A stretch of DNA of 64,000 nt from Azospirillum griseum (GTDB lineage: Bacteria; Pseudomonadota; Alphaproteobacteria; Azospirillales; Azospirillaceae). This document shows, one piece after another, positions 27,546 through 36,288 of the stretch. The stretch's first letter is position 1, and every line of letters starts with the position of its first letter. The notes under the pieces were generated by a model that saw nothing but the letters and a program-made list of their open reading frames with translations, was not told where the DNA came from and did no database searches. A program made the position numbers and the translations under genes. The stretch covers positions 1 through 64,000 of the forward strand of contig NZ_RXMA01000021.1 in assembly GCF_003966125.1 (NCBI RefSeq), written 5' to 3'.

Positions 27546-30283
27546 TGGGCGCGCCTTCACCCCAAAATCCCGGCCCGTTTGACGGCCTGCCCCCCGCCCT
27601 GGCGCTGGCCAAGTCGAACACGAGGACACGGGACGCGGCGGGCGGAGAGGCGGGCGCGGAACCGCCGATGGCCCTGACCCTGGCCGACCATTCCGCCGAC
27701 GTCGCCGCCACTTTCCGCGCCCTGCTGCGGTGGCCGATCCAGCGGCGGCGGTTGGCGCGGTTGGCGGGGTTGGATGATCTGTCCGATCAGGCGTGCGACC
27801 GGCTGGCCGTGGCGGCGGCCCTGCACGACGCGGGAAAGGTCACGCTGCGGTTCCAAAAACGCATCAAGGGCGACCCGGCGGCGGGCGGCGGCCACATCGG
27901 GCCGCTCTGGTCGCTGCTGTGCAGTCGTTCCCAGACGGCGGTGGACCGGCAACGGCACAGCCGTGTGTTGGAGGCGCTGCACGACTCATCCATGCGCGCG
28001 TGGTTTGCGGAGGGGTCGCCCGATCTCAGCCTTGAACCCAGCCTCATGGTGTTGAGCGCCGCCCTGGCCCACCATGGCGCGCTGTCGCAGCCATCGACGT
28101 CCCCGGACAAAAGCGATTGGATGGCGAAGGACGGCTACGCCCCCCTGGCCACGCTGGACGATCTGTCGCAACGGGTGCGCCGCTGGTTCCCGCTGGCCTT
28201 CGCGGCGGACGAGGGCGACGCGCTGCCCATCACCCCACGTTTCACCCACGCGCTGGCCGGGTTGATGGTGTGGGCGGATTGGCTGGGGTCCGACACCGGG
28301 GCCTTTCCCCTGATGGGGCTGGCGGACCTGTCGGCCTGGGCCGACGACCGGTTCGCATGGTCCACCGCACGGGCCGATGAGATGCTGCGCGCCCGGCGGC
28401 TGGACGCCACCGCCCGCCAACGCCGCGCCGCCGCCCTGCCCTGGGGATTCGCCGGGGTGTTTCCCGCCGCCGCCGCCAAATCCTGGCAGCCGCGTCCGCT
28501 GCAAAGCGCGATGCTGGCGCTGGACGCGGCGGCGCTGCCCCCCGGTGCCACCCTGGTGGCGGAGGCCGACACCGGCAGCGGCAAGACGGAGGCGGCGGTC
28601 GCCCTGTTCCTGTCCCTGCTGCGGGCCGGGCGGGTGGATGGGATGTATTTTGCCTTGCCCACCCGCGCGTCGGCCGTGCAGATCCACCGCCGCATCCACG
28701 CGCTGCTGACGGAGGCGCTGGGCGACGACGCCCCGCCGGTCGGGCTGGCCGTTCCCGGTTATCTGCGGGTGGATGGGGATGATGGGGTGCGCCTGCCCGG
28801 CCACCGCGTCGCTTGGCCCGATGGCGACGACGCGCGGCTTGACGACCAGCGATGGGCGGCGGCGCACAGCAGCCGCTATCTCGCCGGACCCGTGATGGTC
28901 GGGACCATCGACCAGTTGCTGATGGGCGGGATGCTGGTCCGCCAGGCGCATCTGCGCTCCACCGCCATGCTGCGCCAATTGCTGGTCATCGATGAGGTGC
29001 ACGCCTCGGATCCGTACATGACCGCCCTGCTGACCCATGTGCTGGACCAGCACCGGGCGGCGGGGGGGATCGCCCTGCTGATGTCGGCGACCCTGGGCGC
29101 GGTGGCGCGGGCGCGTCTGACCGACACCACACGCCCCGCTCTGACCGCCGCCGCCGAGGCCCCCTACCCCAGCCTGTTCGGGGCGGGGGCGGTGACGTTG
29201 GCGGCGGACAGCCCGGCGCGCACCGTCCGGTTGGAACCGCAGGATCCGGCGGCGCTGGAGGATGTCTTGGGCACCGCCATCGCGGCGGCGCGGGACGGCG
29301 CGCGTGTGCTCATCCTGCGCAACACGGTGCGCGACGCCGTCGCCACCCAAATCGCGCTGGAACGCCTGTGCCCCGACCCGGATCTGGTGTTCCAGGTCGC
29401 GGGCCGCCCCGCCCCCCACCACGCCCGTTTCGCCGCCGAGGACCGGCACGCGCTCGACACCGCGCTGGAGGCCGATTTCGGCGGCGAACGCTGCCCGCAT
29501 GGCCGCATCGCCGTCACCACCCAGACGGCCGAGCAAAGCCTGGACATCGACGCCGATCTGCTCATCACCGACCTGTGCCCGGCGGATGTGCTGCTGCAAC
29601 GTCTGGGGCGGCTGCACCGCCACCGCTGGCGCACTGACCGCCCCAGCGGCTGCGCCGACCCGCGCGCCCTGATCCTCTGCCCCCCGGTCGCGGCGCTGGC
29701 CGAGGGGTTGCGCGACGATGGCAAAGCCAAGCCGGGAGCGGGCAGCGGGATCGGGACCGTCTACGGCAACCTGCTGGCTCTGGCGGCAACGGCGGCGGCG
29801 ATCACGGAAACCCCGCTGTGGACGATTCCAACGATGAACCGCCAGTTGGTGGAATCCATCACACATCCGGAGGCGCTGAAGACACTCGCCGAGCGGCTTG
29901 ATGGGGAGGGAACGCGGCCGGGCGTCTGGCAAGCCCATCACGGCCACACCCTTGGCAAGGACAGCGCCCACCGCCAGTTCGCCCGTCTGGTGACGCTGGA
30001 CTGGGACGCGTGGCAGCCGGAGGGACTGGTGCAGGACAGCGGGATCGTCAACGACGTGGCGACCCGCCTGGGTGCCCGCGACCGCCGGGTCGAGCTGCCC
30101 CCCGGCACGACCGGGGCCTTCGGCACCCCCATCACCGCCCTGACCATCCCGGCCCACCTGCTGCCCGACCCATTGACGGACGCCACCCCGGTGGTGAACG
30201 CAACGGCGGAGGGGCTGACCCTGCGGGTGGGAGAGACTGAATTTGTCTATGACCGCATGGGTTTGCGGCGGCTGGAGGGATAG
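27545..30283 (+). CDS. cas3: Cas3, CRISPR helicase-nuclease
   Basis: 912 residues. The N-terminal HD nuclease has His49 in LADHS and the HD pair at 94-95 in AALHDAGK. The SF2 helicase follows with Walker A ADTGSGKTEAAVAL (about residue 340), the DEVH box in LLVIDEVHASD (about 482), LLMSATLG (motif III) and TTQTAEQSLDID..LLQRLGRLHRH (motif VI). Cas3 is recruited by Cascade bound to target DNA and degrades it. The start overlaps the cas2 stop. A 147-bp gap after cas3 (30284-30430) may hold a separate promoter for the Cascade genes; it contains CACAAC/GTTGTG half sites but no clear -35/-10. Confidence 0.96.
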   Translation: MGAPSPQNPGPFDGLPPALALAKSNTRTRDAAGGEAGAEPPMALTLADHSADVAATFRALLRWPIQRRRLARLAGLDDLSDQACDRLAVAAALHDAGKVTLRFQKRIKGDPAAGGGHIGPLWSLLCSRSQTAVDRQRHSRVLEALHDSSMRAWFAEGSPDLSLEPSLMVLSAALAHHGALSQPSTSPDKSDWMAKDGYAPLATLDDLSQRVRRWFPLAFAADEGDALPITPRFTHALAGLMVWADWLGSDTGAFPLMGLADLSAWADDRFAWSTARADEMLRARRLDATARQRRAAALPWGFAGVFPAAAAKSWQPRPLQSAMLALDAAALPPGATLVAEADTGSGKTEAAVALFLSLLRAGRVDGMYFALPTRASAVQIHRRIHALLTEALGDDAPPVGLAVPGYLRVDGDDGVRLPGHRVAWPDGDDARLDDQRWAAAHSSRYLAGPVMVGTIDQLLMGGMLVRQAHLRSTAMLRQLLVIDEVHASDPYMTALLTHVLDQHRAAGGIALLMSATLGAVARARLTDTTRPALTAAAEAPYPSLFGAGAVTLAADSPARTVRLEPQDPAALEDVLGTAIAAARDGARVLILRNTVRDAVATQIALERLCPDPDLVFQVAGRPAPHHARFAAEDRHALDTALEADFGGERCPHGRIAVTTQTAEQSLDIDADLLITDLCPADVLLQRLGRLHRHRWRTDRPSGCADPRALILCPPVAALAEGLRDDGKAKPGAGSGIGTVYGNLLALAATAAAITETPLWTIPTMNRQLVESITHPEALKTLAERLDGEGTRPGVWQAHHGHTLGKDSAHRQFARLVTLDWDAWQPEGLVQDSGIVNDVATRLGARDRRVELPPGTTGAFGTPITALTIPAHLLPDPLTDATPVVNATAEGLTLRVGETEFVYDRMGLRRLEG

Positions 30284-30430
30284 CGGCGCGCCATTCTCCT
30301 GGCTTTGCCGTCTCCGGTGAAACGAACCGGTGATGAGTGCGGCTTTTTCTGCGTGCGGTGTCATCCTTGCCCGCTGATCCACAACCCTTGATGTGGTGTT
30401 GTGCAGATCACTCACGGAAGAGCGAGGACG

Positions 30431-32035
30431 ATGCTCAACCTTGCCGATGAAAAGTTGATTCCGGTGGAGATGGAACACGCCATCTCCTGGACCACCCTGC
30501 CCGAGGCTCTGGCCCTGCTGTCCGCCGACCGGGTGGAGGGGTTTGAGGGGCTGATGGCCCATCAGCGCCAGCCCTGGTTCCTGTTTCTCGTTCAACTCGC
30601 GGCCATGGCGCTGGCGGTGGACGACCAAAGCGAATTGCCCGCCGCCATCGACGCGGACCAGTGGCACCGGCGGTTGCTGGCGCTGACGCCGGGGGTGGAG
30701 GGCACGGCGTGGTCGCTGCTGGTCCCCGACCACCAGCAACCGGCCCTGCTGCAACCGCCCATCCGGGATGCGGCGGCCTGGGCGCGGATGCAGCCGTTGG
30801 CCAGCACGCCCGACGGCGTCGATGTGCTGATCACCGCCAAGAACCACGATGTGAAACAGGCCCGCATCGGCGCGGCGCAGCCGCACCACTGGCTGTTCGC
30901 GCTGGTCAGTCTGCAAACCAGCCAGGGGTTTTTGGGGCGCGGGAATTTTGGCATCGCCCGCATGAACGGCGGCTTCGGCAGCCGCATGCTGCTGGAACTG
31001 GTCCCCGGCATGAGCTGGGGCACGCGGTTCCGGCGCGCGGTGGACGTGGCCTTGAACCAGCGCCGCGACTTGCGGAAACACCATCCCGACGACTACGCCT
31101 TTGGCCCCGACGCGCACCGCCTGCTTTGGCTGCTGCCGTGGGATCGGGAGGAGGCGTTGCCGATTCCAACACTCGACCCCTGCTTTGTCGAGGTCTGCCG
31201 CCGCGTCCGCCTGATCACCGACGCCGATGGCCGCTGCGTCGCCCTGGGGCGGCCCAGCGACAGCACCCGCGTCGAGGCCAAGGAGCGGAAGGGGCTGTTG
31301 GACGACCCGTGGATTCCCATCAACCTCGCCACCGGCGGGGCCTACACCGTGTCCGGGGAGGGGTTCCGCTACGACCGCGTCGCCGATTTGCTGTTTGACA
31401 CGACCAAGGTCAAGCTTCCCGCCGCCGTCCACACCCTGACGGGCGATCCGCAGACCATGCACCTGCATCTGTCCGTCCTGGTGCGCGGCCAGGGCAAGAC
31501 GGAGGGGCTGCACGACCGGGTGTTGCCGCTCAAACCAGCGGCCATGCGGCGCATCCTGCGGGAGGGGGACCGCGAGCGGGCGCACGAGGTGGCGCGGCGC
31601 ATGGTGGGTGACGCCAAAACCACCCTCAAGGCCGTGAAAACCGGCCTGCTCTGTCAGATCCAGGGCGCGCCGGAGAAGATCAATTTCGAGGACAAACGCG
31701 CCACGCACATGTTGGAGGCTCTGGACGAGGCCATCGACGGCGTTTTCTTCGATCATCTGTGGCGGATTTTGGAGGCGGAGGACGCGGACCCGCGCGACGC
31801 CGACGCGATGGACCGCGCGAACCTGGATTGGTGGCGCTCCCTGCACCGGCTGTCGCAGCGGGCGTTCGAACGCGGTTGCCAACAATTGCCGCCCCCGTCG
31901 GCCCGGCGGGAGCGCAGCCGGGTCCTGGCCAACGCCCTGTACCGGGGCGTCATGAACAAAAACATGCCCCTGCCGAAGCGCGACGACCCTGACGCGCCGG
32001 AGCCGGGCGAATCCCAGACGGAGGACGCGGCATGA
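30431..32035 (+). CDS. casA: Cas8e (Cse1/CasA), Cascade large subunit
   Basis: 534 residues. MLNLADEKLIPVEMEHAISWTTLPEALALL is a typical Cse1 start, followed by WFLFLVQLAAMAL, PDGVDVLITAKNHDVKQARIGAA with the L1-loop region that reads the PAM, and LLFDTTKVKLP. It recognises the PAM and recruits Cas3. The ATG at 30431 has GGAAGAG and GAGGA just upstream; a GTG at 30401 would add ten residues without a good ribosome site. The last bases overlap casB (ATGA). Confidence 0.94.
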   Translation: MLNLADEKLIPVEMEHAISWTTLPEALALLSADRVEGFEGLMAHQRQPWFLFLVQLAAMALAVDDQSELPAAIDADQWHRRLLALTPGVEGTAWSLLVPDHQQPALLQPPIRDAAAWARMQPLASTPDGVDVLITAKNHDVKQARIGAAQPHHWLFALVSLQTSQGFLGRGNFGIARMNGGFGSRMLLELVPGMSWGTRFRRAVDVALNQRRDLRKHHPDDYAFGPDAHRLLWLLPWDREEALPIPTLDPCFVEVCRRVRLITDADGRCVALGRPSDSTRVEAKERKGLLDDPWIPINLATGGAYTVSGEGFRYDRVADLLFDTTKVKLPAAVHTLTGDPQTMHLHLSVLVRGQGKTEGLHDRVLPLKPAAMRRILREGDRERAHEVARRMVGDAKTTLKAVKTGLLCQIQGAPEKINFEDKRATHMLEALDEAIDGVFFDHLWRILEAEDADPRDADAMDRANLDWWRSLHRLSQRAFERGCQQLPPPSARRERSRVLANALYRGVMNKNMPLPKRDDPDAPEPGESQTEDAA

Positions 32036-32601
32036 CCCTCGCCGACCCCCAAACCAAACCACCGAAAACGCTGGAGACGCTGGTGCGCGAGGCCGTGAAC
32101 GCGCTGGCAGCGACCCTGACCAAGGACCGCCTGGGCACCGGCCCGATGGCGCAATTGCGCCGGATGGACCCGCTGGGCGTTCCGTCGCCGGTCTTCTGGA
32201 CCCTGCTGGCCGACCGGTTCGGCACCGATCCCCTGCCCGAGCACCAGGAACGCGCCTGGGCCATCATCATCCAGGCCATGGCGGTGATGGCCCCGGACGC
32301 GCACCGGATCGGTCGTCCGCCCGGTCGGGTGCTGGCCGAACAGGGCTATCCCGAAGGCCGGTTCCTGCGCCTGCTGCGGGCCGAGGGCGAAGGGCTGGCG
32401 GTGGAGGTGCGCACCCTGGCCCGCTGGTCCGCCGCCAAGGCGCTGGCCTTTGACTGGGCCGATCTGGCGCTGTTCGTGCTGGCGCGCTCCGGCCGCGATC
32501 CCGATTGGGCGGAACGTCAGGCGATCCAGCTTGCCCGCCCGTATTTCCTGAACGCCGGCAAAAAAGCCGACACCCCCGATTCTGGTGGAGACGAAGCATG
32601 A
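32032..32601 (+). CDS. casB: Cse2 (CasB), Cascade small subunit
   Basis: 189 residues. All-helical protein with LGTGPMAQLRRMDPLGVPSPVFWTLL, WAIIIQAMAVMAPDAH and EGRFLRLLRAEG, the features of Cse2. Two copies bind along the Cascade belly and hold the R-loop. The start overlaps the casA stop and the stop overlaps the cas7e start, both as ATGA, giving a fixed stoichiometry through coupling. Confidence 0.93.
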   Translation: MTLADPQTKPPKTLETLVREAVNALAATLTKDRLGTGPMAQLRRMDPLGVPSPVFWTLLADRFGTDPLPEHQERAWAIIIQAMAVMAPDAHRIGRPPGRVLAEQGYPEGRFLRLLRAEGEGLAVEVRTLARWSAAKALAFDWADLALFVLARSGRDPDWAERQAIQLARPYFLNAGKKADTPDSGGDEA

Positions 32602-33848
32602 CGCTTCCCCGTTTTCTGCAAATCCACACCCTGACCCCCTACGCCGCCGCCCTGCTGAACCGGGATGATGTGGGCCGGGCCAAGCGTCTGCCCTTCGGCG
32701 GCGTCAACCGCACCCGCGTGTCGTCGCAATGCCTGAAGCGGCATTGGCGCACGGCGGTGGGGGACTGGTCGCTGGACGGGCTGGGTGCCCCGATGTCGGT
32801 GCGGTCGCGTCAGACCTTCGTGCAGCAGATCGCCCAGCCGCTGCGGGCGGAGGGCTTCGCCGACGACGCCATCCTGGCGGTGGTGGAGGCGTTCCAGGCC
32901 GTGCTGCTGGGCGAAAGCGCCAAGGCCAAGGCTGAAAAGGCCAAGGGCAAGGACGCCAAGGACAAGGAGGCCGGGAAGGACGCCGAGGCCGACCGCGATC
33001 CCCTGGCCGATCTGAAAACCGGTCAGGTGCTGGTGCTGGGCCACCCGGAGGTGGAGTTCATCCGGTCGCAGGCGCGCGCCCTGCTGCAATCCGCCACCAC
33101 GCCCAAGGACGCGCGCAAGGCGGTGGAGGCGCTGTTCAAGGACAAGGAAACGCTGGCGAATTTCAAGGCGTTGCGTCTGGCCTGCGGGCTGGACGCCGCG
33201 CTGTTCGGCCGCATGGTGACGTCCGACATCCTGGCGCGCGGCGACGCCGCCGTCCACGTCGCCCACAGCTTCACCGTGCACGGGGAGGACAGCGAGCCGG
33301 AATTCTTCACCGCCGTCGATGATCTGGAAAAGGCGGCGGGAGAACTGGGCAGCGGCATGATGGGCGACAGCGAGCTGACCAGCGGCCTGTTCTATGGCTA
33401 CGTCGTCATCGATCTGCCGCTGCTGCTGTCCAACCTGGAAGGCGTCCCGGCGCGGGAATGGGAGCAGGCGGATCGCACGCTGGCGCTGGGCGTGGTGGAA
33501 CGCCTGATCCGCCTGATCGCCTCCGTCTCCCCCGGCGCGAAGCTCGGCTCGACCGCGCCCTACGCCTACGCCCACACGGTGTTGGTGGAGTTGGGGGACC
33601 GCCAGCCGCGCACCCTGGCCAACGCCTTTCTGAAGCCGGTGCGCGTCGCCACCGGGGACGATCTGGCGGCCACGGCCAACGCCCGCCTGTCGGAGTATCT
33701 CACCCGTTTCGACGCCATGTATGGTGCCGGTGAACAGCGGCTGATCGCCAGCCTGGAGCCGGTGACGGATCTGCCCGCCACCCGCACCGCCGGTCTGGCC
33801 GACCTGACCGGGCGGATCACGGCGGCGCTGGGCGGCGCGTCATCATGA
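32598..33848 (+). CDS. cas7: Cas7e (CasC), Cascade backbone subunit with a charged insertion
   Basis: 416 residues, longer than E. coli Cas7 (363). The RRM-like core is clear: FLQIHTLTPYAAALLNRDD, AKRLPFGGVNRTRVSSQCLKRHWR, MVTSDILARGDAAVHVAHSFTVHG and KLGSTAPYAYAHTVLVE. Six copies line the crRNA. Residues about 107-134 are a low-complexity Lys/Ala/Glu/Asp stretch (SAKAKAEKAKGKDAKDKE and on), which probably forms a flexible loop in the helical region and explains much of the extra length. It is ATGA-coupled to casB upstream and cas5e downstream. Confidence 0.95.
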   Translation: MTLPRFLQIHTLTPYAAALLNRDDVGRAKRLPFGGVNRTRVSSQCLKRHWRTAVGDWSLDGLGAPMSVRSRQTFVQQIAQPLRAEGFADDAILAVVEAFQAVLLGESAKAKAEKAKGKDAKDKEAGKDAEADRDPLADLKTGQVLVLGHPEVEFIRSQARALLQSATTPKDARKAVEALFKDKETLANFKALRLACGLDAALFGRMVTSDILARGDAAVHVAHSFTVHGEDSEPEFFTAVDDLEKAAGELGSGMMGDSELTSGLFYGYVVIDLPLLLSNLEGVPAREWEQADRTLALGVVERLIRLIASVSPGAKLGSTAPYAYAHTVLVELGDRQPRTLANAFLKPVRVATGDDLAATANARLSEYLTRFDAMYGAGEQRLIASLEPVTDLPATRTAGLADLTGRITAALGGASS

Positions 33849-34600
33849 TCGACATCCTGGTCATGCGGTTGCAGGCCCCGATGATGGCGTTCGGCGGGCC
33901 GGTGATCGACGAACGCGGGCCGACGGAGCGGTTCCCCGGTGTTGCCGCCCTGACCGGCCTGCTGGGCAACGCCCTGGGCCTGTCGCACGCCGACGCCGAC
34001 GCGCTGAACCGTTTGCAGGCGCGGCTGCGCCCGCTGTGTCTGGACCTGACGCCGGAGGCGGAGACGCTGACCGACTACCAGACCGTGGATCTGAGCCAGA
34101 CCTTCATGAACGGAACCGGCTGGACCACCCGCAACCGGCGGGAGGACAAGGGCAGCGGGGCCGCGACGCGCGGCACCCACATCCGCTACCGCGACCATCG
34201 GGTGGACAGCACGGTTCTGGTGCTGCTCCACCTGACCCCGGCCAGCGAAACCCCCACGGTGGCGGAGCTGTTCGACGCTTTGCAGCGGCCCGCCCGCCCG
34301 TTGTTCATTGGCCGGAAACACTGCCTGCCCGCCGATTTCATCGGGGTGGCCGTGACCCGCGCGCCCAACCTGTTCGACGCGGCGCGGGCCGTGCTGGCTG
34401 GCCCGCCACGGCAACCGCATCAGGACGCTGCCCCCGCCCCCGTGCCCCGCGTCTGGGCCGAATGGATGGCGGGGGAGACCGGCGGCCCGAAGCAGGATGA
34501 AGAGCAGCGGTTGGTGGACCGGCGGGATTGGCACAACCAGATCCATGGCGGCGAACGGCGGGTCCATCGGGGCCACATCAACCTCGGGGGGGTGGCATGA
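33845..34600 (+). CDS. cas5: Cas5e (CasD), Cascade 5'-handle-binding subunit
   Basis: 251 residues. MIDILVMRLQAPMMAFGGPVIDERGPTERFPGVAALTGLLGNALG is the Cas5e start with the glycine-rich handle-binding loop. Later segments TDYQTVDLSQ, GTHIRYRDHRVD and PLFIGRKHCLPAD are family hallmarks. It caps the crRNA 5' handle and contacts Cas8e. Both ends overlap neighbours by four bases. Confidence 0.94.
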   Translation: MIDILVMRLQAPMMAFGGPVIDERGPTERFPGVAALTGLLGNALGLSHADADALNRLQARLRPLCLDLTPEAETLTDYQTVDLSQTFMNGTGWTTRNRREDKGSGAATRGTHIRYRDHRVDSTVLVLLHLTPASETPTVAELFDALQRPARPLFIGRKHCLPADFIGVAVTRAPNLFDAARAVLAGPPRQPHQDAAPAPVPRVWAEWMAGETGGPKQDEEQRLVDRRDWHNQIHGGERRVHRGHINLGGVA

Positions 34601-35355
34601 CGGAACAGTCCCTGTTCATGCTGCAACTGCCGCTGGATGGGCGGCGGGTGACGGCCTTTGCCCTGGCCCATGGGCTGGACGGCGACATCCGGGACGGCGA
34701 CGGCGGTTATGCCGCGCACGCCCTGCTGGCCGCCCTGTTCGGGCCGCAGGCACCAAAGCCCTTTGTGTTGCAGCCACGCCCGCAAACGCCGGGGGCGGTG
34801 GATCTGCTGGCCTACAGCCCGGTTCCGCTGGCCGCGTTGAAGGCGCAAGCGGACCTGACCGCCCCGCCGCTGGCCCACGCGGCGGTCGATTGGGCGGCGG
34901 CGGCGGACAAGGTGATGCCGATCCACCTGCCGACCGGCCTCGCGCTTGGCTTTCGGGTCCGGGTGTGCCCGACCGTGCGCCTGGCGCGGGGCGCGCGGAA
35001 CAAATCCCCCGGATCGGAGGTGGACGCCTTTCTGGCCGCGCTGGATCGGTCGTCCGACCCCACGCCGGGGCTGCTGGATCGGCAGGCCATTTACCGGGAT
35101 TGGCTGCTGGCACACCTGCCCGGCGCGGCGGTGCTGGATCTGCGCCTGGACTCCCTGCGCCAGATCAGCCTGACCCGCCGGGCCGCAGCGGTTGGGGACA
35201 CCCGCCCGCTGAGGTCCGTCCGCAAACCGGACGCCCTGTTCACCGGACGGCTTCAGGTGGCGGACAGCGCCCAGTTCATCGACACCCTCACGCGCGGCGT
35301 CGGACGGCACCGGGCGTTCGGGTTCGGCATGCTGCTGCTGCAACCAGCCCGCTGA
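34597..35355 (+). CDS. cas6: Cas6e (CasE), crRNA-processing endonuclease
   Basis: 252 residues. Double ferredoxin fold with MLQLPLDGRRVTAFALAHG, a GGYAAHALLAALFG segment carrying the likely catalytic histidine, LPTGLALGFRVRVCPTVRLARG and the G-rich loop GVGRHRAFGFGMLLLQPA at the end. It cleaves at the base of the repeat stem and stays bound. Its stop lies within a perfect 15-bp tandem duplication. It must process transcripts of both arrays, whose repeats differ only in the hairpin loop. Confidence 0.93.
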   Translation: MTEQSLFMLQLPLDGRRVTAFALAHGLDGDIRDGDGGYAAHALLAALFGPQAPKPFVLQPRPQTPGAVDLLAYSPVPLAALKAQADLTAPPLAHAAVDWAAAADKVMPIHLPTGLALGFRVRVCPTVRLARGARNKSPGSEVDAFLAALDRSSDPTPGLLDRQAIYRDWLLAHLPGAAVLDLRLDSLRQISLTRRAAAVGDTRPLRSVRKPDALFTGRLQVADSAQFIDTLTRGVGRHRAFGFGMLLLQPAR

Positions 35356-35371
35356 AAACCAGCCCGCTGAA
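35342..35371. repeat. 15-bp perfect tandem duplication over the cas6e stop
   Basis: AACCAGCCCGCTGAA occurs twice head to tail (35342-35356, 35357-35371), and the first copy contains the cas6e TGA. The second copy is noncoding. It looks like a recent slippage duplication that leaves the protein unchanged. Confidence 0.85.
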
Positions 35372-35467
35372 CCGCCGGGCAAACCGTTTGGCGACACGCC
35401 TTGCGCAAGAGTGGTGGCCGGGACCGGTGCGCATCACCCATCCCGGCCCCACCCCGGCACCGCGTGA

Positions 35468-35568
35468 CACGTCACACAACAATCCTCTCGCAAAAAGGGA
35501 AAACACGGCGTATTGTTCACCCAAGGAATCTTGGACAAGTGAATGTTTGCAGGGAGTTACGGCACAGA
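35468..35568 (+). promoter_or_regulatory. Leader of CRISPR array 2
   Basis: This segment aligns with the array 1 leader: CTCGCAAAAAGG, a -10-like TATTGT (35511-35516) in the same place as TATTAT there, TTCACCC, and TCTTGGACAAGTGAAT (35529-35544), one mismatch from the array 1 copy and again 24 bp from the first repeat. GTGAC/GTCAC at 35464-35475 is a further small palindrome at its upstream edge. It should drive transcription of array 2 and carry the Cas1-Cas2 (and possibly IHF) docking site. Confidence 0.7.
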
Positions 35569-36084
35569 GTTTCCCCCACACCCGTGGGGATAGACCCACG
35601 GCGCTGTACCGCTATCTCGCCGAGATGGCGTTTCCCCCACACCCGTGGGGATAGACCTCCTCGTCCGATTTCCAAACCATGGTGTCTCCGGTTTCCCCCA
35701 CACCCGTGGGGATAGACCCCACCGGCGGACAGCTCTTCAGCTACACGGTCAGTTTCCCCCACACCCGTGGGGATAGACCCTGGTCGGCCTCTCGGCTGAT
35801 CTCGCGATCTGTGTTTCCCCCACACCCGTGGGGATAGACCTGTGCTGGTTGATTGCGGTGTCGCCGGGGGCAAGTTTCCCCCACACCCGTGGGGATAGAC
35901 CTTGTTCGGCAAACGGCTTGACCTCAAACTCCGCGTTTCCCCCACACCCGTGGGGATAGACCCTCCACAGCCTCGATGAGTTCGTCTCTCGTGGGGTTTC
36001 CCCCACACCCGTGGGGATAGACCCTGGATTTCCCCGAAGTGCCGGAAGCGGACGGCGTTTCCCCCACACCCGTGGGGATAGACC
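35569..36084 (+). CRISPR. Type I-E CRISPR array 2: 9 repeats, 8 spacers
   Basis: Nine identical 28-bp repeats start every 61 bp (35569 to 36057), giving eight 33-bp spacers. Repeats begin GTTTCCCCCACACCC and end GTGGGGATAGACC; they differ from array 1 only by CC instead of GG in the loop (ACCC for AGGC), leaving the stem intact. The leader is at the left beside cas6e, so the newest spacer is 35597-35629. The array is read away from the cas genes, opposite to array 1. No degenerate terminal repeat was seen. Confidence 0.98.
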
Positions 36085-36288
36085 CCTGGGATCCCTCGGC
36101 ATGGGCTTGCGACATGGCGCGCCACGGCTCATCATTGCGCGTCGCGCGCAACGGCCCCCCATCGGTCGACCGTAAGACCCTGGGGCGGGGCGACGCGGCT
36201 ACCGTCGCCGGGGGATCCATTTCCCATCAGGTCGTGCAGCAGAGCCGACGCGCTGTGGGGTTGGGGGTGGGCAAAACAGCCCCGCTCA

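Noticed and set aside
27986-32062. 1358-codon open frame antisense to cas3 and cas8e
   Set aside because: Composition is Gly/Arg/Gln/His-rich as in shadow frames of high-GC DNA, and it spans two certain genes on the other strand.
25521-36084. Self-targeting spacers
   Set aside because: No spacer was seen by eye to match other parts of the window; a full search was not possible.
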